DNA from: Spirochaetales bacterium
Lineage (GTDB): Bacteria > Spirochaetota > Spirochaetia > CADAEX01
DNA: 64,000 nucleotides
Direction of reading: 5' to 3'
NCBI GenBank assembly: GCA_024233785.1
Contig: JACKPD010000003.1
Coordinates: forward strand, 95,709 to 159,708
Position numbers and translations under genes: made by a program. The notes below the pieces were generated by a model. That model worked only from the letters and a program-made list of their open reading frames with translations. It was not told the DNA's origin and searched no databases. Positions within the stretch are counted from its first letter, which is position 1; each line of letters starts with the position of its first letter. Positions 35,377-42,951 of this stretch are shown piece by piece.

Positions 35377-35588
35377 TTACCAGAATTTTTTATTGAGGAT
35401 TTTTGAAACTTCTTCAGCAAAATATCCGGGAGTACCTATCATATAAGTAATATATTTAAGGATCGATATTAACTGTCCTTGTTCCCATAAAGAGCCCTGC
35501 AAGAGGGGTGAATCACACATAAACCATCATCCATAATTTGCCTGACAGCTTCAGTTTTAATTTTCTGTGAATATTTTCTTGTAGACAC
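35377..35588 (-). pseudogene. Probable IS3-type transposase (OrfA) remnant and adjoining short frames
   Basis: This lies in a 349-base gap (35376-35724) without an intact gene. On the minus strand a frame beginning at GTG 35588 reads STRKYSQKIKTEAVRQIMDD, which resembles the N-terminal helix-turn-helix of IS3-family OrfA proteins (R-K-[YF]-[ST]-x-E-F-K-x-E-A-V). It then departs from the pattern and stops at 35469. A second frame (35520-35377, 47 codons, ending EEVSKILNKKFW) overlaps it and is unidentified. No terminal repeats were recognised. The rest of the gap up to 35724 is AT-rich with nothing else supported. Confidence 0.4.
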
Positions 35589-35724
35589 TAAATACTAATT
35601 AATTTTTAAGTATATCATGTGGCTACTGTTTCAGGGGAGTCTAAAAGTTTTAACGGGATGTAAAAATAGTTACTATTGATGCATAATTAAAAAGACAATA
35701 GAAAATTTAGATGCAGCATAATTA

Positions 35725-37020
35725 TTATTGTTTCGACTTCCTGTTGTAGTTTTCTATCATTTTCTCGAGGTACCTGGATTTAATCTGCTCGCCTGCAAGC
35801 AGCTGCTTCACAGATGGAAGGCGCAGTATTACACCCAGCACAGATGCCATTGCCCTGTGGCTGAAAAGGAGCTGGTTGTCAAATATCAGGTTCTGCAGTT
35901 TACCCCGCTCTATTGCCATCAGTACCGCCTTATGGGTTGAATCTATAGGTGTTATGACCCGCTTCTCGCGGCTTTTAAGCGATATGGAATTCGAAGGACA
36001 TACCTTAAGACAGACACCGCACCCGAGGCAGATGCTCTCGTCAACCTTAGCCTTTTTGCGGTTTTTGTTCAGAGGATCGCAGGAAGATACCAGCCCCATC
36101 GCCTCAACAGGGCAGACGTTAACGCATTTTCCGCAGCCGGTGCAGGATGAGGTATCCACTGCCGGAAGAAAGTTGGTTGTATGGACAGGGTGCATCATCC
36201 CGTATTTGCGGGCCGCGACCAGCGCTTCACAGCAGCATGAGCAGCAGTTGCAGATAAAATTAACGTTATTCTGCACATTCTCCCCGAACTGGACAAGGTT
36301 ATGCTCCTGCGCAAGGTCAAGCAGGTCAAGGCACTCTGATGCGTCAATGCCCCTTGCGTGCCCGCTTCTGATGAGGGAGGAGGCGGTTGTGTTGAAAGTC
36401 ATGCAGATATCCATCGGGGCATCGCACCGCGTCCCTGCGTGTTCCATCTTGTGCCTGCAGTAGCAGGTCCCCACCCCGATTGCCGATGCTGTTTTGATGA
36501 CCTCGCTCGCCCTCTCATAATCAAGCACATGAAGAGCGTTCTCAGAGGAAAGTGTCCCTTCATTTATAAAGACTCTCCCGAGCTGGGTCTCCCCGTTTGC
36601 GAAAAGATCCCTGATAAAATCCTCTTCCACATTTAAATACTGGTAAAAAAGCTCGGCAAGAAGCTTCTGGTCGACATCTCCCCTTATCCTCATCATGGAA
36701 AACTCGAAAAACCCTGCCATTGGGGGAGGCAGAACATACCTCATCTCCCCTTTTACCTCCATGTCGAGCAGGATTGCCCTGCCTGCAAGTTCATCAAGTA
36801 TTTTTCTTGTTTCTTTTTCATCCATTTTCCAGCACTCTGATGCTGTTTTTACAGAAAAAGGTTTTATGGGAAGCAGCGCGGCAAGACCTGCCTCTTTTTC
36901 GCTGAAAAGTATTTTAAGGATTTTATAAAGTGTCTCTGAAGGAGGGGCCCCCTGGGGGAAACGGTTAAGACGGTCTGTAAGGTTTTCATAGGCAGATTTC
37001 TTCACTGTATGGTGGGCCAC
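35725..37020 (-). CDS. Winged-helix/4Fe-4S ferredoxin protein with extra Cys clusters
   Basis: 431 residues, function unknown. The N-terminal 100 residues look like a winged-helix domain. A middle domain carries CYC-x10-C-x6-C (C186, C188, C199, C206) and an exceptional cluster, C-x-CC-x-CCC (C257-C264). Two 4Fe-4S ferredoxin motifs follow: C293/C296/C299/C303 and C331/C334/C337/C341. Proteins of this composition occur in anaerobes and are annotated only as ferredoxin-domain proteins. GTG 37020 is the start, with AAGGAGG seven bases upstream. Its upstream palindrome suggests regulated expression. It is cytoplasmic, and a redox-sensing or electron-transfer role is possible. Confidence 0.75.
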   Translation of the reverse strand: MAHHTVKKSAYENLTDRLNRFPQGAPPSETLYKILKILFSEKEAGLAALLPIKPFSVKTASECWKMDEKETRKILDELAGRAILLDMEVKGEMRYVLPPPMAGFFEFSMMRIRGDVDQKLLAELFYQYLNVEEDFIRDLFANGETQLGRVFINEGTLSSENALHVLDYERASEVIKTASAIGVGTCYCRHKMEHAGTRCDAPMDICMTFNTTASSLIRSGHARGIDASECLDLLDLAQEHNLVQFGENVQNNVNFICNCCSCCCEALVAARKYGMMHPVHTTNFLPAVDTSSCTGCGKCVNVCPVEAMGLVSSCDPLNKNRKKAKVDESICLGCGVCLKVCPSNSISLKSREKRVITPIDSTHKAVLMAIERGKLQNLIFDNQLLFSHRAMASVLGVILRLPSVKQLLAGEQIKSRYLEKMIENYNRKSKQ

Positions 37021-37035
37021 TGCTGATCCTCCTTA

Positions 37036-37074
37036 ATTCATGTTATAGCCGGATATTACAATTATAACATGAAT
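37036..37074 (-). promoter_or_regulatory. 12-bp palindrome over an extended -10 promoter
   Basis: ATTCATGTTATA (37036-37047) and TATAACATGAAT (37063-37074) form a perfect inverted repeat with a 15-base spacer. On the minus strand the upstream half contains TGTTATAAT, an extended -10 box (TATAAT at 37061-37066), with no good -35. A regulator bound here would compete with RNA polymerase for the ferredoxin-protein gene start. Confidence 0.6.
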
Positions 37075-37173
37075 AGAAAAGGTCGTCCGCAATTAATTCA
37101 TTAGGTTAAATCTGCCTATAAAATCATGCAGCTGCCTGCCTTTTCAGCTTATGCCTGAATGGAATTGCAGCTT

Positions 37174-38163
37174 TTAAAAATCATGCACATAGGAAAGAGA
37201 GAACATTACTGACTTAAAATCCGCTCCTTCTGCGTTTTTATATGTTATTACACTCCCGTCAGCAAAGTGATATTCAGTATCGCCGCGCAGTTTTCCGTAT
37301 ACAGAATAGCTGAATGCCGCTTTTAAAGCTGAATGCCGCGTAATGGAGTACTGTGCGGAAAGATCTGAAGAAAACATCTGTCCCCGGTAAAAGCTGGCAT
37401 AGGTCACCATGTCTCTCATGTGATGATTATCAACCGCTTTTCCAAAAACAAACAGGCTCCCTGTAACTTTTGCCGCAAGACGGAAATTACCGGAGCTCAC
37501 CTCAGCCCCCAGGCCGAGATAAGGGAGGTTATATGTCTGCCTGTATGATATTGCGGGCTCCCCGTCTTCAAAATCACCGGAAAGGTCACGGAATCCTGTA
37601 AGTTCGTCATCCTCATTGATTGAAGAGTAAATATAGGAACCCCCTCTTGATTCCCATTTAAAATCTGAAAATCTGTAGCCCGCAAAACCGCTGAAGCTTA
37701 AATACTCAAACTTAAAAATTTCAGGCGCAATCCCTAAACAAAGATCAAAAATTGTCCCTTTTGTTACAGCAGTATCAGGGTGATGCGACCAGTGCGTCCA
37801 GGGGAGATCTTCCACAAGCCAGTCATAGTCATCCATCCCTCCGCTGCCGTCCATTACCCTAAGCCATAAATCTGCATGCAGGGAAATCAGCCCTTTTTTA
37901 TTGAGGGAAAAACCGCCGCCTGCCATGTATAAATTATCAATTTCCCAGATCAGCCGGCTTAAGGTGTAATCATCAATGTAAACATATTCATTTGCGGTGC
38001 CGTTAAGCATTCCGGCATTTAGATGAGCGGAAATATTCCCGGTATCAAGTATATTTTTTTCAGCAGCAGGGATAAGAGCCTGGGCCCAGGTATAAAGCGG
38101 CAGGAGTAAAAATATTATGATTACCGCAAATAGCAGGGTCCCTTTAACAGGCAGCTTTTTCAT
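37174..38163 (-). CDS. Omptin-family outer-membrane protease
   Basis: Ten-stranded beta-barrel aspartyl-type protease; known members (OmpT, Pla, IcsP) cleave between or after basic residues at the cell surface. It has 329 residues with an N-terminal signal (hydrophobic 9-27). The omptin hallmarks are conserved: LIWEIDNLYMAGGG (71-84), MDDYDW with D112 and D114 equivalent to OmpT D83/D85, WSHHPDT (125-131), SRGGSYIYSS (172-181), and VDNHHMRD with D245 and H247 equivalent to D210/H212. The C-terminus ends in the expected aromatic (VHDF). The family is best known from gammaproteobacteria, so presence here is notable. It stands alone. Confidence 0.9.
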   Translation of the reverse strand: MKKLPVKGTLLFAVIIIFLLLPLYTWAQALIPAAEKNILDTGNISAHLNAGMLNGTANEYVYIDDYTLSRLIWEIDNLYMAGGGFSLNKKGLISLHADLWLRVMDGSGGMDDYDWLVEDLPWTHWSHHPDTAVTKGTIFDLCLGIAPEIFKFEYLSFSGFAGYRFSDFKWESRGGSYIYSSINEDDELTGFRDLSGDFEDGEPAISYRQTYNLPYLGLGAEVSSGNFRLAAKVTGSLFVFGKAVDNHHMRDMVTYASFYRGQMFSSDLSAQYSITRHSALKAAFSYSVYGKLRGDTEYHFADGSVITYKNAEGADFKSVMFSLSYVHDF

Positions 38164-38283
38164 CAGGTATTATGATAGATACACTTATTCCCCGGGTCAA
38201 GAATAATTTTCCCTGCCCGTCTTTTAGCTTGCTGTAAATCCGGAATTCCTCTATAAAAAATAATTAATTTTATTCATATTTTA

Positions 38284-38313
38284 TTGACGATAACCATTGG
38301 TTATTATTATATT
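38284..38313 (+). promoter_or_regulatory. Promoter with embedded palindrome ahead of the 32-residue ORF
   Basis: TTGACG (38284-38289) is followed at 17-18 bases by TTATAT/TATATT (38307-38313). The spacer contains the inverted repeat ATAACC-ATT-GGTTAT (38290-38304), a possible operator. Further CGATAAC-like sequence recurs at 38323-38330. Confidence 0.6.
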
Positions 38314-38341
38314 ATATATATAACGATAACGGAGGAAAAAT

Positions 38342-38440
38342 ATGTTATTTATTGAAGTAATGGCAGTGGTTTTGACAGTATCAGCGTTTATCCTTGCACT
38401 TGTCAGCGATTTCAATGACACTTCATTAAGCGCAAGATAA
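38342..38440 (+). CDS. 32-residue single-span membrane microprotein
   Basis: No family is recognised. ATG 38342 is preceded by GGAGGAAAAAT, an excellent ribosome binding site. The peptide begins MLFIEVMAVVLTVSAFILAL, a single hydrophobic span, and ends with a short polar tail (SDFNDTSLSAR). A promoter lies upstream and a strong terminator downstream, so it forms a complete transcription unit. Small one-span proteins of this kind often adjust larger membrane complexes (KdpF, CydX, AcrZ are precedents); a function here is unknown. Confidence 0.7.
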   Translation: MLFIEVMAVVLTVSAFILALVSDFNDTSLSAR

Positions 38441-38470
38441 TCAGCTTCCGAAAGGAAGATTTAGTTAAAA

Positions 38471-38528
38471 ATCCCGCTTCCCGGGTATAATCCCTAAGGA
38501 TTACTCACAGGATGGCGGGATATTTTTT
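38471..38528 (+). terminator. Terminator of the microprotein gene
   Basis: ATCCCGC (38471-38477) pairs with GCGGGAT (38515-38521), followed by ATTTTTTT. The long intervening arm holds extra short pairings. It also marks the boundary with the convergent acyl-CoA dehydrogenase gene. Confidence 0.7.
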
Positions 38529-38561
38529 TACCTTTTTATTAAGTATACAGCTATGACCGGA

Positions 38562-40088
38562 TCAAACAGCAAGGTCAGACCATGAACTGCCTTCTTCATA
38601 TCCTTCGATGTATACACCATTGTTTTCCGAATGATACCCGCTTATAAGAGACGCAATCTCCTGCCTGAGACTTGAGAGAGAACTTTCAACAAGTGATTTA
38701 TTAAAACCTGTACCTGTTAATTTTAAAACCATGTTCACTGCGGTTATGCGGCTTATAATCATGCCGAAAGCGGCAAGCCGCCTCTGCGGAAGCTGTTCGT
38801 TCAGGGTAAAATCAAGCATTTTTTTATCAAGATGTTCCGCCGCAAGGGAAGTAAGGTCATAATTCTTCAGGAACTGCAGAAAATTATTCTTCCCGGAATA
38901 TCCGCTCTTATCCCCCTGGGACATCAGCTTCTGCACGCCTTCTGCTATCTGGATGTAAAGTATATCGTTGGATCCTTCAAATATCTGGAAAGGACGGCTG
39001 TCTACAATTGAACGGCCCGCGATATGATCAAGACGGTACCCCTTAGCCCCTGTCAGCTGAAGAAGGGACTGGGAAGATTCCTGCATCAGATCTGTCACAT
39101 AGGTTTTTACAGAGTTTGCCTCAATGCCGATCCCGGATAGGTTGTTTTCTATTCCCGCTTTCCCTGCGCTGTTTAAACACATTGCGGAGCAGACAGTATA
39201 TGCCGACTGAAGTTTTGCAAGGCGCATCTGTACCTGGTCGTAGCTGTAGAGGCTTCTTCCCCCTACGCTGCGGTCAAGGGTGTGTTTTACCGCCTCATCA
39301 AGCATCCGCTTCAAAAAACCCATGCCCATACCCGGAAACTGCATCCTGCTCCGGTGAAGCAGGTCAAGCATCATCTTGATACCCGAACTTTCAGGCTTCA
39401 GCTTCTGAATACGGGGAATCTTCACATCTATACTGTTCCTCCCGTACGGGAGCATGTAAACACCGAGGTTTTCGTATAATTCCTCCACTTTGATATTCTG
39501 CCCCGGTTCAGAAACATCACATATAAAAAAATCAATATCCCTTGCAAGGTTACTGTCTTCTTTTTCACGCCTTGCGGTAAGCAGCCAGTAATCTGCCCAG
39601 CCTGTAAGCCCGGCCCAGTGCTTTTTCCCCTTAAGGCGGAAAAAGCTGCCGTCATCGGTATATGAAGTTTTCATATTAAGGGCATCGCTGCCGAAATCAG
39701 GTTCTGTTATCATAAGGCCTCCCATCTTCCTGTCCCGCAGAAATCCGTCAAAAACCTGAGGCTTGATTTTTTCTTCCCCGTATTTTGCGACAGGCTGAAG
39801 GAAAAGGGCCCAGTTGATTCCAAATCCAAGTGAAAGGGGTAGAGACTCATACCCGGCCGCCGAAAGCAGCTCAAGCCCCTCACGGACAGACCCGCCCCGG
39901 CCTCCGTACCGGGAGGGAATAAAAGCTGACAGGGGATTCCCTGACATTATTTCCCGAAGAACAAAAGGAGGAAGACCCCTCTTTGTGCTTAGTTTATCAA
40001 TATCGCTTCTGACATAAAAAAGATATTTCAGTTTCTCTTTAAAATCAGCAATGAATTCCTCAAAAGGCCGGTTCTGGATTTTTTCCAT
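38562..40088 (-). CDS. Acyl-CoA dehydrogenase family protein
   Basis: FAD-dependent oxidoreductase, 508 residues, longer than the usual 380 because of a C-terminal extension. The FAD-binding MITEPDFGSDALNMKT (about 135-150) and the catalytic-base region FQIFEGSNDILYIQIAEGV (near 372-390) are present. The N-terminal helical domain is divergent. Substrate acyl chain is unknown, and no electron-transfer flavoprotein is in view. The start codon and ribosome binding site (AGGAGTTAAAT-ATG) lie inside a 16-bp perfect inverted repeat. Confidence 0.85.
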   Translation of the reverse strand: MEKIQNRPFEEFIADFKEKLKYLFYVRSDIDKLSTKRGLPPFVLREIMSGNPLSAFIPSRYGGRGGSVREGLELLSAAGYESLPLSLGFGINWALFLQPVAKYGEEKIKPQVFDGFLRDRKMGGLMITEPDFGSDALNMKTSYTDDGSFFRLKGKKHWAGLTGWADYWLLTARREKEDSNLARDIDFFICDVSEPGQNIKVEELYENLGVYMLPYGRNSIDVKIPRIQKLKPESSGIKMMLDLLHRSRMQFPGMGMGFLKRMLDEAVKHTLDRSVGGRSLYSYDQVQMRLAKLQSAYTVCSAMCLNSAGKAGIENNLSGIGIEANSVKTYVTDLMQESSQSLLQLTGAKGYRLDHIAGRSIVDSRPFQIFEGSNDILYIQIAEGVQKLMSQGDKSGYSGKNNFLQFLKNYDLTSLAAEHLDKKMLDFTLNEQLPQRRLAAFGMIISRITAVNMVLKLTGTGFNKSLVESSLSSLRQEIASLISGYHSENNGVYIEGYEEGSSWSDLAV

Positions 40089-40125
40089 ATTTAACTCCTA
40101 TCATAATGGTAGGAGTTAAATATGG
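40085..40125 (-). promoter_or_regulatory. 16-bp perfect inverted repeat over the acyl-CoA dehydrogenase start
   Basis: CCATATTTAACTCCTA (40085-40100) and TAGGAGTTAAATATGG (40110-40125) flank a 9-base spacer. On the minus strand the second arm contains the Shine-Dalgarno AGGAG and the ATG itself, so an mRNA starting upstream would hide both in a stable hairpin. The plus strand carries the mirror-image ribosome binding site and an ATG opening only a 15-codon frame. It could be an operator, a translational switch, or the junction of an inverted duplication. Confidence 0.75.
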
Positions 40126-40178
40126 AAGAGTCAATAGAAATAAATCAGCCAGCGGCGGGGAAGGAGTAACAGATGGGA

Positions 40179-40631
40179 TTATTCTGAGAGAAAACTCTTT
40201 CTTATATGTTCAACCCGCCGCCTGTTTACTCCCAGGTCCGATATCCCGAGCCTTGAGGCAGATCTCACATCTATAATATTTTCATCAGGGGGGAATATAA
40301 ATTCAACATCATCTGTAAACCGGAAAACAAGGGTACGGAATTCTGCATGGATATAACCATTTATTCCTTTATCAGCCTTTACTATCCTGGCCCTTTTTTC
40401 ATTTTCAAGGAGGCGGACCATTTTATTAAAAGCCTCATCACTTGTCATACCTGAATATCTGATCGGCTTGATATACTGCACAGAATCTTTCGACTGGGAA
40501 GAAACACAGTTGGGAGTTAAGGGACAGGGAGGAAGGATTCCGGTTTCAGATGCCTTTTTATTGCCGTCCATACTGCTGCACCCCCCGGTAATCATTAAAA
40601 ACAATATACAGAAAAAAGATAAACTTTTCAT
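40179..40631 (-). CDS. DUF1499 lipoprotein
   Basis: 150 residues from ATG 40631, which has GGAG nine bases upstream; the frame is open further but that part lacks signal features. The lipoprotein signal has LMITGGC as lipobox. The DUF1499 signature is clear: CPLTPNCVSSQSKD, YIHAEFRTLVFRFTDDVEF and the closing DVRSASRLGISDLGVNRRRV. The family is widespread and of unknown function. It is located in the inner or outer membrane by lipid anchor. Confidence 0.9.
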   Translation of the reverse strand: MKSLSFFCILFLMITGGCSSMDGNKKASETGILPPCPLTPNCVSSQSKDSVQYIKPIRYSGMTSDEAFNKMVRLLENEKRARIVKADKGINGYIHAEFRTLVFRFTDDVEFIFPPDENIIDVRSASRLGISDLGVNRRRVEHIRKSFLSE

Positions 40632-40743
40632 GCCGGCTGTCTCCACAGTTACTATCCTATAAATTAAATTATAACACAAAACCTTTTTACAATCACCGGA
40701 GAGGCTGTTAAAACTGAATATTAACTGTTATTCCTTCAATTCA

Positions 40744-41370
40744 TCAGCCGTCTTTCCTGAAAAACAGAAAAACATCTTCCGTTATTGACCCGTCACTTTC
40801 TGTATACGGCTCTGAAGCATTATAAACCGGTATAAAACGCTGTTTTTTGAATGACCTGATTATATCCTCAGTCCTGAAATAGTTAAAGAACAATTCATTT
40901 TCTGAAAAACTTGTTTTTTCATATCCCGGTTTTTTCCCGGTCATAAAACTGATATAAACAAAACCCGGCAGTTTCAAAAAGCTGACAAGTTTTGCAAACA
41001 GCTCATTTACGGCATCATTATCAAGATGGACAATAATAAAGGATAGGCACAAAGCGTCATACTTTAAGGAAGAAGAATAATTATTGACTGTATTTACAGA
41101 AAAATTACCTGAAGGACAGTTTTTCTTCGCAAGTTCAACCATTTTTTCACAATAATCAAATCCTGTTACCCTGTGACCGAATCCGGAGAGAATCCCCGCA
41201 TTAATTCCAGGGCCGCAGCCAATATCGAGAATTTCAGAACCCTCCGGTATAAAATCATTAAATTTTTCAATCTGCCTTTTATACGGCTGATATTTAAAAA
41301 ATTTTTCCTCATACTTTTCAGCTGATTTGCTGTATGAATCCAGCGTTCTGCCTGACGCGTTTTTTGTCAT
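40744..41370 (-). CDS. Class I SAM-dependent methyltransferase
   Basis: 208 residues. The SAM-binding motif I is EILDIGCGPGINAGIL (about 41-56), followed by the acidic motif II in VTGFDYCEKMVELA and motif III-like LCLSFIIVHLDND. There is no substrate-specific domain, and the substrate is unknown. A trans-acting small-molecule methyltransferase (UbiE/COQ5-like) is the best description. Confidence 0.85.
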   Translation of the reverse strand: MTKNASGRTLDSYSKSAEKYEEKFFKYQPYKRQIEKFNDFIPEGSEILDIGCGPGINAGILSGFGHRVTGFDYCEKMVELAKKNCPSGNFSVNTVNNYSSSLKYDALCLSFIIVHLDNDAVNELFAKLVSFLKLPGFVYISFMTGKKPGYEKTSFSENELFFNYFRTEDIIRSFKKQRFIPVYNASEPYTESDGSITEDVFLFFRKDG

Positions 41371-41465
41371 ACTATTTCAATTCACAAACAGAAGCAGGGA
41401 AGTCCCTGTCTGTTATGATTTTCCTTTTGTTTTTTTTGCGCATTGTAAAAAAACACTGCGGATAA

Positions 41466-42740
41466 TTAACTAAACAGCCCAATAAAATAAAGAAGGATTG
41501 AATCAAAAAGCTGTTTAAGAAGAGGGCCTTTTTCAGCACCTTCAATTGTTGTTACCGGGCGGGTAAGGAGAACTCTCCCTCCGCCGTCGATAAGTGATAT
41601 CTCCCCTGCTTTCTGTCCCTTGTTAAAAGGGGCGGCAAGCGGTGCGCCCCAGTTCACCTGCCATTTAAGGCTCTCTGCAGATCCGGATGAATCCCGCGGC
41701 AGGGTAACGGCAGGAACTGAAGCTGTAACAGCAGCCCGTCCTGTCTTTCCCTTGAAGACTTTGCGCGGAGGCAGATCCGGCAGCACAGGATAAAAGGTCT
41801 TAAAATAATAAAAGCCGTACGAAAGAAGTACCGCCCCGTCAATCGCCCTGTTAAGTATTCCCTTTTCCTTTTCCCCTCCCATCGTAACCGCAAGAAGACG
41901 GCGCCCGCCCCTTTCAGCGGTAAGCGCTATATTGTAGCCTGATTCATCAATGTATCCCGTCTTCAGGCCGTCGACACCTTCAAGGCTTCCCAGAAGAATA
42001 TTATTGTTCTTCTGCGTAATTGATCCGTGAGTGCTACTGCCGCCCGGAGGGAGATTGGCCTTTTTCGGATAGGTAAAGTCCGGAAGTGAGTGAAGCAGCG
42101 GCAGGGATTCGGGATGCCTTTCAAGGTATAACATGCAAAAACGGGCGAAATCCCGTGCCGTAGTCTGATTTTCGCTGCTGTAGCCGGAAGAGTCTGCAAA
42201 ATATGTTTTCTCAAGGCCCAGTTTTGAAGCTTCTCTGTTCATCAATTTTATAAATCCGGAAAGAGAACCTGAAACTGCCTCTGCCGCTGCAACACCGGCG
42301 TCATTGCCTGATGAAACAGCAAGCCCTTTCATAATCTCAAGAAGCGTAACACGCTGCCCTTCCTCAAGAAACATAAGCGAGGAACCCGGAGGGCTTGATT
42401 TAAAGGATGCTGCCCTGCTTACAGGGATTAAAGTATCAAGGGAAAGCTTCCCTTCATCAACCGCGTTAAAGATAATATGGAGGGACATCAGTTTTGTCAT
42501 TGAGGCGGGCGGTATAACCTCATCCGCGTTCTTTTCGTATAAAAGAGTGCCGGATGTAACATCATAGAGCACAGCGGAACGGCAGTTGACCTGAGGCTGT
42601 TCCGGCTGGATTCCCGGATCAATATTAGGCGGCGATTCAGGGGAAACCGCTAAAGGAAGCGTAAGCAATACTAAAACTGCTGCGATGCGTAATAAATTAC
42701 CTGATAGGACAATAATTTTCGGGCTTTTTGTAAAAGTCAT
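41466..42740 (-). CDS. dacA: D-alanyl-D-alanine carboxypeptidase (PBP5/6 type, S11)
   Basis: Removes the terminal D-Ala of peptidoglycan pentapeptides in the periplasm. It has 424 residues: signal peptide to about residue 33, catalytic S80-x-x-K83 (ASMTKLM), SGN at 144-146 and KTG (DGLKTGYIDESGYN) near 240. The C-terminal beta domain and amphipathic anchor helix (LLKQLFDSILLYFIGLF) are present. I chose ATG 42740 because AGGAG lies just before it; the frame is open nine codons further upstream without a ribosome binding site. Confidence 0.93.
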   Translation of the reverse strand: MTFTKSPKIIVLSGNLLRIAAVLVLLTLPLAVSPESPPNIDPGIQPEQPQVNCRSAVLYDVTSGTLLYEKNADEVIPPASMTKLMSLHIIFNAVDEGKLSLDTLIPVSRAASFKSSPPGSSLMFLEEGQRVTLLEIMKGLAVSSGNDAGVAAAEAVSGSLSGFIKLMNREASKLGLEKTYFADSSGYSSENQTTARDFARFCMLYLERHPESLPLLHSLPDFTYPKKANLPPGGSSTHGSITQKNNNILLGSLEGVDGLKTGYIDESGYNIALTAERGGRRLLAVTMGGEKEKGILNRAIDGAVLLSYGFYYFKTFYPVLPDLPPRKVFKGKTGRAAVTASVPAVTLPRDSSGSAESLKWQVNWGAPLAAPFNKGQKAGEISLIDGGGRVLLTRPVTTIEGAEKGPLLKQLFDSILLYFIGLFS

Positions 42741-42901
42741 AATACTCCTGCTGAAACTCACCTCCATGAATTATATCTGCCCGCGGAAAAAACTCAAGAG
42801 GAAGGGGAATTGAGGGCCACGATAGTATGTCTGCAAACTTTTATAAGCACATTATCTGTTTCTGACGATAATTATTAGAGTTTTTAATAAAAATTCATTA
42901 T

Positions 42902-42930
42902 TTTACTATAACAAATGATTCTGTTATAAT
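42902..42930 (+). promoter_or_regulatory. Promoter of the ankyrin-repeat gene
   Basis: TTTACT (42902-42907), 17 bases, then a perfect TATAAT (42925-42930), 21 bases before the ATG and its GGGAG ribosome binding site. Confidence 0.65.
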
Positions 42931-42951
42931 TTATCTATCAGGGAGAAAATA

